DNA of 64,000 nt from an uncultured Clostridium sp. (GTDB lineage: Bacteria; Bacillota; Clostridia; TANB77; CAG-508): contig USCB01000002.1 in assembly GCA_900553125.1 (NCBI GenBank), positions 50,015-114,014 of the forward strand, given 5' to 3'. This document shows, one piece after another, positions 27,214-34,876 of this stretch. How positions within the stretch are numbered: position 1 is the stretch's first letter; the number at the start of each line of letters is the position of its first letter. Position numbers and translations under genes: made by a program. The notes beneath the pieces are model-generated. The model saw nothing but the letters and a program-made list of their open reading frames with translations, had not been told where the DNA came from and did no database searches.

Positions 27214-27635
27214 ATGCCAAATATAAATGATTATATAAAATGGAGAGGAGACCTAGAACTTAAAATTTCAGAATTTAACGAAATAGACAGCCTAATTCTC
27301 TCAAGATTTTCATACCTACCATTTGAAGGATTAATGAACAAAGAAGAAAAAATAACAATAGAGGAATTAGCCAAAAGATTTGAAAAAGCAGACCAAAAAA
27401 AAATTAGAAATATTATGGCCAGATGATAGTGAACTTTTACCACTTTTAGGAAAATCTAAAAGATTTAGACAAATGATAGCAACAAACTTCATAAATAAAT
27501 TTGACCCAGAACAAGAAAATAAGAATAGGTGGGCACTCAAAAGGTGGAAATTTAGCTGTATATGCTGCTATTTTTGCGGATGAAGATGTGAAAAATAGAA
27601 TTACAAATGTATATAATGATGATGAATTACTATAA
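27214..27635 (+). pseudogene. Decayed DUF2974 (Mbeg1-like) serine hydrolase
   Basis: ATG 27214 after AAGAGGA begins NINDYIKWRGDLELKISEFN, the usual start of DUF2974 alpha/beta-hydrolase-like proteins. One extra A in a run of nine (27395-27403) shifts the frame; the next frame continues LEILWPDDSELLPLLG to DPEQE. The middle is deleted, then GGHSKGGNLAVYAA, the nucleophile elbow, appears in yet another frame and ends early at 27635. Two different indels and two deletions make it non-functional. Confidence 0.75.
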
Positions 27636-27663
27636 ACTAATAATTTTAGAGGAGTTTAAATTT

Positions 27664-28218
27664 ATGAATGAAGAAGAAAAAATGTTAGCAGGAGAAATTT
27701 ATGATGCTAATTATGATAAGGAACTGTTTAAAAAAAGAATTTTTGCAAAAGACTTGTGTCAAAAATTTAACAATTGTGAGTTTGCAAAAATAGAAGAAAA
27801 AAAGAGAATATTAGAAAAATTATTTCAGAAAGAAATTGATATAATGGGAATTGAACCTAATTTTTATTGTGATTATGGATTCAATATATATTTAGGCAAG
27901 AATTTTTATTCAAATCATAATTTAGTAATTTTAGATGCAAACAAAGTCGAATTCGGAGATAATGTTTTTATTGGACCTAATTGTGGCTTCTATACTTCAG
28001 GACATCCATTAGATTATGAAACAAGAAATAAGGGATTAGAATATGCCAAACCAATTAAAGTTGGCAACAATGTTTGGATAGGTGGAAATGTTTGTGTTAT
28101 GCCAGGAGTAACAATAGGAGATAATGTTGTAATAGGTGCAGGAAGCGTTGTAAATAAAGACATTCCTTCAAATAGCGTTGCAGTTGGAAATCCATGTAAA
28201 GTTATAAAAAATTTATAA
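27664..28218 (+). CDS. Sugar O-acetyltransferase (Maa/LacA type)
   Basis: A 184-residue hexapeptide acetyltransferase. The N-terminal mac domain (EEEKMLAGEIYDANYDKEL) precedes left-handed beta-helix repeats with the catalytic histidine in YTSGHPLDYETRN and a clean C terminus SNSVAVGNPCKVIK. It transfers acetyl from acetyl-CoA to a sugar such as maltose or galactosides. ATG 27664 follows GAGGAG. Confidence 0.9.
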   Translation: MNEEEKMLAGEIYDANYDKELFKKRIFAKDLCQKFNNCEFAKIEEKKRILEKLFQKEIDIMGIEPNFYCDYGFNIYLGKNFYSNHNLVILDANKVEFGDNVFIGPNCGFYTSGHPLDYETRNKGLEYAKPIKVGNNVWIGGNVCVMPGVTIGDNVVIGAGSVVNKDIPSNSVAVGNPCKVIKNL

Positions 28219-28281
28219 AAAACACAATTAAAAATTCTAAAATTAACAGTGTTCCTAATTATGGAGACGCTTTAGAAGATG

Positions 28282-28318
28282 AAATTAGGTACTTACAAGT
28301 GGGTAAGTACCTAATTTT
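28282..28318. terminator. Bidirectional terminator
   Basis: AAATTAGGTACTTAC / GTAAGTACCTAATTT, loop of six, then TATTAC. It lies between convergent genes and has A/T runs on both sides. Confidence 0.7.
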
Positions 28319-28328
28319 ATTACGAAGT

Positions 28329-28556
28329 TTATTGTAAATCTTTTTCTGTAATCCATCCTTTTTCAAGTGCTTTATTAATTTCACTTTGTTTGAGTTCATC
28401 ATCTGTAATGCTATTTAAATAATTTATTAAATCTTCTTTGCCATAGTTATCGAACTTTTTAGAATTATAAAATGGAATAAATATAGCAAATGAAATTGCA
28501 CAAACAATTAAAATAGTAAATAAAATAACAAATCTTAATTTATTACCTTTTTTCAT
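28329..28556 (-). CDS. Small membrane-anchored protein, last gene of LytTR operon
   Basis: A 75-residue protein with a single N-terminal membrane helix (FVILFTILIVCAISFAIFI) and a helical tail resembling SHOCT-like short motifs (DELKQSEINKALEKGWIT). ATG 28556 fits AAAGGAGGTG, which lies at the end of the upstream gene; the GTG at 28568 overlaps that site. Function unknown. Confidence 0.65.
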   Translation of the reverse strand: MKKGNKLRFVILFTILIVCAISFAIFIPFYNSKKFDNYGKEDLINYLNSITDDELKQSEINKALEKGWITEKDLQ

Positions 28557-28833
28557 CAATAGATTCACCTCCTTTAATATTAGATAAAATATTATTAAGT
28601 TTTTTTATATAATAGGAATCATATAAATATAATGCGACTTTTAAGGTCAAATATATAATTAAATATATAAAAAATAATGATGCTATATTTGATAAAATAA
28701 TATCGAAAGTAGACATAGTTAAACCTAAAAATTTATAAAAAACAAAGTTGGCAATTGTAAAAATTGTAATAAATACAGTAAAACCTAGTATAAATTTTAA
28801 AATATTATAAAAGATAGCTTTAAAATTAAACAT
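28543..28833 (-). CDS. Small two- or three-helix membrane protein
   Basis: A 96-residue protein with hydrophobic segments near residues 12-35, 45-65 and a weaker third. It begins two bases after the true (shifted) stop of the LytTR gene, whose last codons contain its AAAGGAG site, so it is translationally coupled. LytTR regulators are often followed by membrane partners such as DUF3021; this is not obviously that family. Confidence 0.65.
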   Translation of the reverse strand: MFNFKAIFYNILKFILGFTVFITIFTIANFVFYKFLGLTMSTFDIILSNIASLFFIYLIIYLTLKVALYLYDSYYIKKLNNILSNIKGGESIDEKR

Positions 28834-28835
28834 TA

Positions 28836-29304
28836 TTATATTCTCCTTTCATCTAAATATTTATATATATCCACCATTTTTCTTCTTGAAACAATTTCAT
28901 CAGAGCCATCTATAAGTTTGATTATTATTTTTCCGGGTAGAATTAAAATCAAAGCATTTTATATTGGTTAAATTAACTATGCAATGTTTAGATATTCTTA
29001 TATAATCATTGTTCAATTTTTCAATTTCATATAGTTTTTTAGTAATTAAGTATTTTTTATTATCTATGGTTTCACAATAATTTTGTTTTCCATAACTAAA
29101 AAATTTTAGAATATTATTTTTATTTAAATGTATCAATTGATTATAGTTGTTTTTCACGATTATAATATTTCTTTTTTCTATGTAATGTTGTATATATTTT
29201 TCTATGCTTGTACAAGTGGCATTTTCATTTTTGCATTCAATTATTATATTTATCTCATTATCATCAAGCTCTTCATTAACTTTTTTTGAAACTTTTATAT
29301 TCAT
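28836..29304 (-). CDS. LytTR-domain DNA-binding regulator with +1 frameshift at CGG
   Basis: A stand-alone LytTR protein: N-terminal about 45 residues, then the LytTR fold (NNILKFFSYGKQNYCETI, LYEIEKLNNDYIRISKHCIVN). The frame stops at 28900 after NSTRKNNN. Skipping one C of the in-frame CGG at 28933-28935 yields STGKIIIKLIDGSDEIVSRR then KMVDIYKYLDERRI, the normal LytTR end, with a stop at 28836-28838 and exact coupling to the next gene. So 155 residues are restored by a single +1 shift before a GGA glycine codon. Confidence 0.8.
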
Positions 29305-29460
29305 AATAGTAATCTCCTAAAAATTATTATATCATTGAGAAAAATTTTTTCAAGCATAATAGATAAGAGGTCTTTTTTTACGATAAGTGGTAAATATTAT
29401 TTATAGTGATTGCAACAACAAAACAGTTGATTTATAAGGAAATTTTAAAATCAAATAAGA

Positions 29461-29489
29461 TTGCATTATTTATTATTATGCATTATAAT
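29461..29489 (+). promoter_or_regulatory. Promoter of the second tag gene
   Basis: TTGCAT, 17 bases, TATAAT (29484-29489). Confidence 0.6.
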
Positions 29490-29514
29490 TGATTATTGAA
29501 AAGAGGAGAATAAA

Positions 29515-29586
29515 GTGATAGAAAGATATAAGCAAGATGAAATTTCTAAAAAATATGTAAACAATTGGAGAAGACGTTATTTATGA
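29515..29586 (+). CDS. 23-codon leader frame resembling the PurB N terminus
   Basis: GTG 29515 with AAGAGGAGA upstream encodes VIERYKQDEISKKY..., like the first residues of adenylosuccinate lyase. The frame ends in TGA overlapping the tag ATG (ATGA). It may be a purB remnant now serving as a translated leader coupling to tag. Confidence 0.4.
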   Translation: MIERYKQDEISKKYVNNWRRRYL

Positions 29587-30128
29587 AAAGATGTAAATGG
29601 TGTAATTTAAAAAATGAAAAATACATAAAATATCATGATGAAGAATGGTGCAAGCCTAATTTTGATGACAAGTATTTATTTGAAATGCTAATATTAGAGT
29701 CATTTCAAGCAGGCCTTTCTTGGGAATGTGTTTTAAATAAAAGAAAAGATTTTAGAAAAGCATTTGATGATTTTGATATAGACAAAATATCTAATTATAA
29801 CGTGGAAAAAGTGCAAGAACTATTAAAAAATGAAAAAATTATAAGAAATAAGCTAAAAATAAATGCAACTATAAATAATAGTAATATATTTAAGGATATA
29901 CAAGGAAAATATGGCTCATTTCACAATTATTTGAAGAATTTTACAAATGATACTATTATTTATGAAATAGGTAAAACTACAAATGAATTATCCGATAAAA
30001 TATCAAAAGATTTACAAAAAAGAGGGATGAAATTCGTAGGAAGCACAATTATTTATTCTTATTTGCAGGCAGTGGGTGTTATATATTCACATGATAGAGA
30101 ATGTTTTTTGTATCACTCTAAGTATTAA
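29583..30128 (+). CDS. tag: DNA-3-methyladenine glycosylase I (copy 2)
   Basis: A 181-residue Tag enzyme closely similar to the copy at 7090 across its whole length, with the same RCKWCNLKN, YHDEEW, ESFQAGLSWECVLNKR and YSHDRECF zinc-site residues. ATG 29583 overlaps the stop of the short leader frame. The two copies differ at many positions, so this is an old duplication or a separate acquisition rather than a recent copy. Confidence 0.92.
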   Translation: MKRCKWCNLKNEKYIKYHDEEWCKPNFDDKYLFEMLILESFQAGLSWECVLNKRKDFRKAFDDFDIDKISNYNVEKVQELLKNEKIIRNKLKINATINNSNIFKDIQGKYGSFHNYLKNFTNDTIIYEIGKTTNELSDKISKDLQKRGMKFVGSTIIYSYLQAVGVIYSHDRECFLYHSKY

Positions 30129-30182
30129 ATACAATTAATGCTAATAAAAAATTAAATAGTATAAAAAAGAGGTGTATAGATA

Positions 30183-31211
30183 ATGGCAAATGAAATAATT
30201 TTAGTTGATGAAAATATAAATCCAATATTTGAAGAAATAAAGGGTCTTATAAATAATAGCAGAGATAGAGTTTACAGTGCTGTAAATACAGAAATGCTAA
30301 ACTTATATTGGAATATTGGAAAAATTATAATGGAAATACAACAAGGAAATGAAAGAGCAACATATGGTGAGGCAGTTTTAGAAAAACTATCAAAAAAATT
30401 AACAAATGAATTTGGAAAAGGTTTTTCTAAGAGAAATTTAGAAAGAATGAGAAGGTTTTATGTTTGTTTTCCAATTGCGACAACACTGTTGTCGCAATTG
30501 AGTTGGTCTCATTATTTAGAACTAATAAAAATAGAAGAGGAAAATAAAAGAAATTTTTATTTAAAAGAAGCAGTAAATTCAAAATGGAGCGTTAGAGAAC
30601 TACAAAGACAAAAAAATTCATTGTTATATGAAAGATTAGCCTTATCACAAGACAAAACTAAAGTTTTAGAATTAGCAGAAAAAGGACAAATTATAAAAAC
30701 AGGAAAGGATTTAGTTAAAGACCCATTTGTTTTGGAATTTCTGGATATAAAGGAAAACACAGAATATTTAGAAGGAGATTTAGAAAAGAATATACTAGAA
30801 CACTTAAAAGAGTTTTTATTAGAACTAGGAAAAGGCTTTATGTTTGTAGGAAGTCAGGTTAGATTAACTCTAGAAGAGGACCATTTTTACCCAGATTTAG
30901 TTTTTTATAATAGATTAGCTAAATGTTTTGTAATAATTGATTTGAAAATTGGAAAAGTTACACATCAAGATATTGGTCAAATGCAAATGTATGTGAATTA
31001 TTATGATAGAGAAGAGAAAAAGGAAGACGAAAATCCGAGTATTGGAATTTTGTTGTGTACAGATAAAAATGAAACAGTTGTTAAATATACTTTACCAGAA
31101 AATAATGAAAGTATTTTTGCATCAGAATATAAATTACATTTGCCTACAGAAAATGAATTGATTGAGGCTGTTGAAGAGGAAAAGAGAAATTTTGAGTTGA
31201 ATGAAAACTGA
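30183..31211 (+). CDS. DUF1016 (YhcG-like) PD-(D/E)XK nuclease
   Basis: A 342-residue protein with the N-terminal DUF1016 helical domain (VNTEMLNLYWNIGKIIMEIQ, GFSKRNLERMRRFY, SWSHYLELI) and a C-terminal nuclease fold where HFYPDLVFYN and FVIIDLKIGK provide the D...DLK residues. Members occur near restriction systems and mobile elements; their role is uncertain. A 29-base perfect palindrome (30472-30500) is inside the coding region at FPIATTLLSQLSW. AGAGGTG precedes ATG. Confidence 0.88.
   Translation: MANEIILVDENINPIFEEIKGLINNSRDRVYSAVNTEMLNLYWNIGKIIMEIQQGNERATYGEAVLEKLSKKLTNEFGKGFSKRNLERMRRFYVCFPIATTLLSQLSWSHYLELIKIEEENKRNFYLKEAVNSKWSVRELQRQKNSLLYERLALSQDKTKVLELAEKGQIIKTGKDLVKDPFVLEFLDIKENTEYLEGDLEKNILEHLKEFLLELGKGFMFVGSQVRLTLEEDHFYPDLVFYNRLAKCFVIIDLKIGKVTHQDIGQMQMYVNYYDREEKKEDENPSIGILLCTDKNETVVKYTLPENNESIFASEYKLHLPTENELIEAVEEEKRNFELNEN
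30472..30500. repeat. 29-base palindrome within the DUF1016 gene
   Basis: CAATTGCGACAACA-C-TGTTGTCGCAATTG, 14-bp perfect arms with a one-base centre, fully inside the reading frame. Confidence 0.8.
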
Positions 31212-31286
31212 TTTGATTTTGGTAAAAGAATTGCAAAATTAAAAACTGATTTAAAGATGAAGAAAATGGGAATACAGAATGAATGA

Positions 31287-31327
31287 AAATGGGACCAAAA
31301 AGAACCGACCTAAATAGGTCCCATTTT
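31287..31327. repeat. Dispersed palindromic repeat / bidirectional terminator
   Basis: AAAATGGGACC ... GGTCCCATTTT with AAAAAGAACCGACC inside. It carries the repeat core and sits between convergent DUF1016 and uvrB genes, so it may also end transcription. Confidence 0.75.
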
Positions 31328-31330
31328 CTA

Positions 31331-33287
31331 TTACAACAACTTCTCCAATTCCTTAATCTTATCTCTAACATCTGCTGCTTTCTCAAATTCCATTTTACTA
31401 GCAAACTCAAGCATTTCATCAGTCAACTTACTAATAGTTTCCTTAATATCTTCGCCTTTTTCAGCCTTAAATTCAACTCCAATATCCTCAGTTTGAACAG
31501 CCCTAATTGCATCTCTTACAGACTTATTTATAGTTTTAGGTGTAATTCCGTGAGCCTTATTATACTCAGTTTGAATTTTACGTCTCCTGTTTGTTTCAGA
31601 TATTGCTTTTTCCATAGAATCTGTCAAACTATCTGCATACATTATAACAGTTCCATCTGTATTTCTTGCAGCACGTCCTATTGTTTGAATTAATGAACGT
31701 TCAGAACGCAAAAATCCTTCTTTATCCGCATCAAGTATCGCAACTAAAGAAACCTCTGGAATATCTAAGCCTTCTCTTAATAAGTTAATTCCAACTAAAA
31801 CGTCAAATTCTCCAAGCCTTAAGTTTCTAATTATTTCCATTCTTTCTAATGCTTTTGTATCTGAATGCATATAATTAACCTTTATATCTAAACTTTTCAA
31901 ATATTCTGTTAAATCTTCCGCCATCTTTTTAGTTAAAGTTGTAACTAATACTCTTTCTTTTTTTTCTACCCTAAGCCTTATTTGTTCTATTAAATCATCA
32001 ACCTGATTTGTTACAGGTTTTACCTCTATTTTAGGGTCTAAAAGTCCTGTTGGTCTAATAATTTGCTCAACAACATTTTCTTTAGAATGTTCTTTTTCAT
32101 AATCAGCAGGTGTTGCACTTACAAATACAACTTGATTTATTCTTTGTTCAAATTCTTCAAATTTCAGAGGTCTATTATCATATGCAGATGGTAGTCTAAA
32201 TCCATAATTTACAAGTGAATCTTTTCTCGACTTATCTCCATTGTACATTGCTCTAACTTGTGGAATTGTCGCGTGTGATTCGTCTATTAGTAGCAAATAA
32301 TCTTTTGGAAAATAGTCAAATAATGTATATGGTGGACTTCCAGCTTTTCTTCCACTCATATGTCTTGAATAGTTTTCTATTCCTTGGCAAAATCCTGTTT
32401 CTTTCATCATTTCTATATCAAAATTTGTTCTTTCTTCTATACGTTGTGCTTCTATTAATTTATTTTGAGATTTGAAATATTTTATACGTTCTTCAAGTTC
32501 TTCTTCTATTGTTACAATAGCTTTATCTAGTTTATCTCTACTTGTTACATATTGCGATGCAGGTGGTATTAGGACATGTTCTCTAGTTCCTATTGCCTTT
32601 CCAGTTAATGGATTTATTTCAGATATTTTTTCTATTTCATCTCCCCAAAATTCTACTCTTAATGCCGATTCACTAGTTGATGATGGGTATATTTCTAAGA
32701 TATCTCCTTTTGCTCTAAATGTTCCTCTTTTAAAGTCTATCTCATTTCTTGAATATTGCATTGTTACTAGCTTTTTCATTACTTCATCTCTTGATTTTTC
32801 CATAGTTGGTCTTAATGATAACATCATTTCTTGGTAGTCTTCAGGGTCTCCTAAACCATATATACATGATACTGATGCTACAACTATTACATCTCTTGTT
32901 TCAAATAGTGATAGTGTTGCTGAATGACGGAGCTTGTCTATTTCGTCATTTATAGATGCATCTTTTTCGATGTACGTGTCTGAGGCTGCTATGTAGCTTT
33001 CTGGTTGGTAATAATCGTAGTAAGATACAAAATATTCAACTCTATTTTCTGGAAAAAACTCTTTGAATTCGGAATATAATTGTCCAGCTAATGTTTTATT
33101 GTGCGCTAATACTAGTGTTGGTTTCTGAGTTTTTTCTATTATATTGGCCATTGTAAAGGTTTTTCCGAGAACCAGTAACTCCAAGTAAAGTCTGGTATTT
33201 TTCGCCTTTTTCTATTCCTTTTACTAGGTAGTCTATTGCTTTTGGTTGGTCGCCTGTTGGCTGATATTCTGAGTGTAATTTAAACAT
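31331..33287 (-). CDS. uvrB: Excinuclease ABC subunit B with +1 frameshift at CGG in the Walker A motif
   Basis: UvrB is the damage-verifying helicase-like subunit of nucleotide excision repair. The start ATG (33285-33287) follows GGAGG and gives [19 protein letters not shown] to LLGVTGS; then an in-frame CGG (33165-33167) breaks the frame at codon 41. Skipping its C gives [11 protein letters not shown], the perfect Walker A, and an uninterrupted frame to 31331: beta-hairpin [15 protein letters not shown], helicase motifs ([16 protein letters not shown]) and a C-terminal UVR domain. The restored length is 651 residues, normal for UvrB. Everything else is intact, so a dead gene seems unlikely unless the shift is very recent or an assembly error. 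Confidence 0.9.
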
Positions 33288-33350
33288 AATTCCTCCATTA
33301 ATCGTGATTTTCAATTAATATATCATAATTTGGCGATTAATTCAATATCT

Positions 33351-33387
33351 ATTGGGACCATTGGGGTCGGTTCTTTTGGGTCCCAAT
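33351..33387. repeat. Dispersed palindromic repeat
   Basis: ATTGGGACC ... GGTCCCAAT with GGGGTCGGTTCTTTTGG inside, located in the divergent region between uvrB and the 33477 gene. Confidence 0.8.
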
Positions 33388-33476
33388 TGAAAAAAATTCA
33401 AAATTATATTGTAAAAAAAAATAGTGTATGTTATTATAATAAAAAACAGGTATATATACCAAAAGGGGGAGTTGTT

Positions 33477-34145
33477 ATGAAAATAAAAAAAGTATTAAAA
33501 TGGGTAGGAATAGTATTATTAATAATTATAGCAATAATATTAATAAATACAATAAGAAATTTTGTAATAGTAAAAGGACTTCAAAGCAAAATTGGTGAGT
33601 ATAAAGCAAGCACAAATTATGCTATAAAGTTAGCATCAAAAGCAGGGGATGAAACACAATTATTACTAGATTATTATGTAAAAGATAATAAAAAAGCAGG
33701 CGTAATGAATAGAATATCAAAAGACCAAAATGTAAAAGTTTCTTTTTTTAGAAGAGAAATAACAGATGATGGAGAGAAATATGATGTATTTTGGGAAACA
33801 CCAGAAGAAAAAACAGTTCAGATTAATACAGTAGGTTTATATGACGCACAAATATATAATTCATTAGAAACAGACAATACTTGGCAAACCATACTTGCAT
33901 GTACATTAGCAAGAATAAAAAGCACAGAATGCAACGGGAAAAAATGTTATAAAATAACAAATTATATGTCTCCATTATTCTTGAATGGAACAGAAAAAAA
34001 TGAAGCATATGTAGAAAAAGAAACAGGTTTAGGAATAAGAACTGTTATGGATGATCAAGTAACAGATAAAGAATATAGTTTCGGTAATGTTGATGACTCT
34101 GTTTTTGTAGAGCCTAATATTGGGGAATATAAGATAAAAGAATAA
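33477..34145 (+). CDS. Membrane-anchored unknown protein
   Basis: A 222-residue protein: a short basic N terminus, one membrane helix (WVGIVLLIIIAIILINTI) and an extracytoplasmic domain of about 190 residues rich in beta strands, resembling lipoprotein-carrier-like folds (an LolA-style sheet is possible but unproven). GGGGGAG precedes ATG 33477; an earlier in-frame ATG at 33330 lies across the repeat and is unlikely. Confidence 0.7.
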   Translation: MKIKKVLKWVGIVLLIIIAIILINTIRNFVIVKGLQSKIGEYKASTNYAIKLASKAGDETQLLLDYYVKDNKKAGVMNRISKDQNVKVSFFRREITDDGEKYDVFWETPEEKTVQINTVGLYDAQIYNSLETDNTWQTILACTLARIKSTECNGKKCYKITNYMSPLFLNGTEKNEAYVEKETGLGIRTVMDDQVTDKEYSFGNVDDSVFVEPNIGEYKIKE

Positions 34146-34162
34146 ATTAAAAATTTTTAAAT

Positions 34163-34213
34163 AAAAAGCTGTCTATAGTGCTAAATTATAGTACTGTAAA
34201 CAGCTTTTTATAA
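34163..34213 (+). terminator. Terminator of the 33477 gene
   Basis: AAAAAGCTGT / ACAGCTTTTT outer stem with an inner partly paired region; T-run follows. Also usable by the convergent engB gene. Confidence 0.6.
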
Positions 34214-34222
34214 GCAATAATT

Positions 34223-34804
34223 TTAAATATAAGACTCAATAATTCTCCACACATCCTCACAAAAAACTTTCTTCTCCGAAGAAAAAGGAAGCATCTTTGC
34301 ATCCATCAAAGGATTAATCTCTTTTTGCAAACCATTCACGGTATCTAAAATCTTAGTAGGAGCAATCTTATCAGCCTTATTAGCAATAATAATAAAAGGC
34401 TTACCAGAGCGAATAATATAATCATACATCAGTCTATCATTACTGGTAGGAGAATGTCTAATATCAATTAAAAATATAATCAAAGAAATTTTATCCCTAT
34501 GAAAAAGATATTCCTCAATAAACTGACCAACCTTAACTTGTTCAGCTTTAGACATTTTGCTAAAACCATAACCAGGAAGGTCAACAAAATAAAATTTCTC
34601 ATCAATATTATAAAAATTAATTTGTCTTGTTTTACCAGGCTCAGAACTTGTACGAGCAAGTTTCTTTCTATTTATCATTGTATTTACAAAACTAGATTTT
34701 CCAACATTAGATTTTCCAACCAAAACAATCTCTGGTAAATCATTTTTAGGATATTGTTTAGGGCTTACTGCCGAAATTTCAAATTGTGGATTTTTAACTA
34801 TCAT
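34223..34804 (-). CDS. engB: Ribosome biogenesis GTPase YsxC/EngB
   Basis: A 193-residue GTPase needed for large ribosomal subunit assembly. G1 GKSNVGKSS, G2/G3 TRQINFYN and DLPGYG, G4 NKAD and G5 FSSEK are all visible. ATG 34804 follows AAGGAG; upstream in-frame codons run into the dispersed repeat and are not used. It is downstream of serS on the same strand. Confidence 0.94.
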   Translation of the reverse strand: MIVKNPQFEISAVSPKQYPKNDLPEIVLVGKSNVGKSSFVNTMINRKKLARTSSEPGKTRQINFYNIDEKFYFVDLPGYGFSKMSKAEQVKVGQFIEEYLFHRDKISLIIFLIDIRHSPTSNDRLMYDYIIRSGKPFIIIANKADKIAPTKILDTVNGLQKEINPLMDAKMLPFSSEKKVFCEDVWRIIESYI

Positions 34805-34830
34805 AAATTTTCTCCTTTTTACAATTTTGT

Positions 34831-34872
34831 ACCAAAAGGACCCGGTCCCTTTGGTGCAATGGTCCCAAAAGA
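34831..34872. repeat. Dispersed palindromic repeat between serS and engB
   Basis: ACCAAAAGGACC-CG-GTCCCTTTGGT near-perfect palindrome (one mismatch) plus a half copy TGGTCCCAAAAG. It lies 26 bases before the engB start on the minus strand. Confidence 0.75.
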
Positions 34873-34876
34873 GCAA

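Noticed and set aside
33330..33476. Longer start for the 33477 membrane protein
   Set aside because: The extra 49 codons would translate the palindromic repeat and place the membrane helix internally; GGGGGAG precedes ATG 33477.
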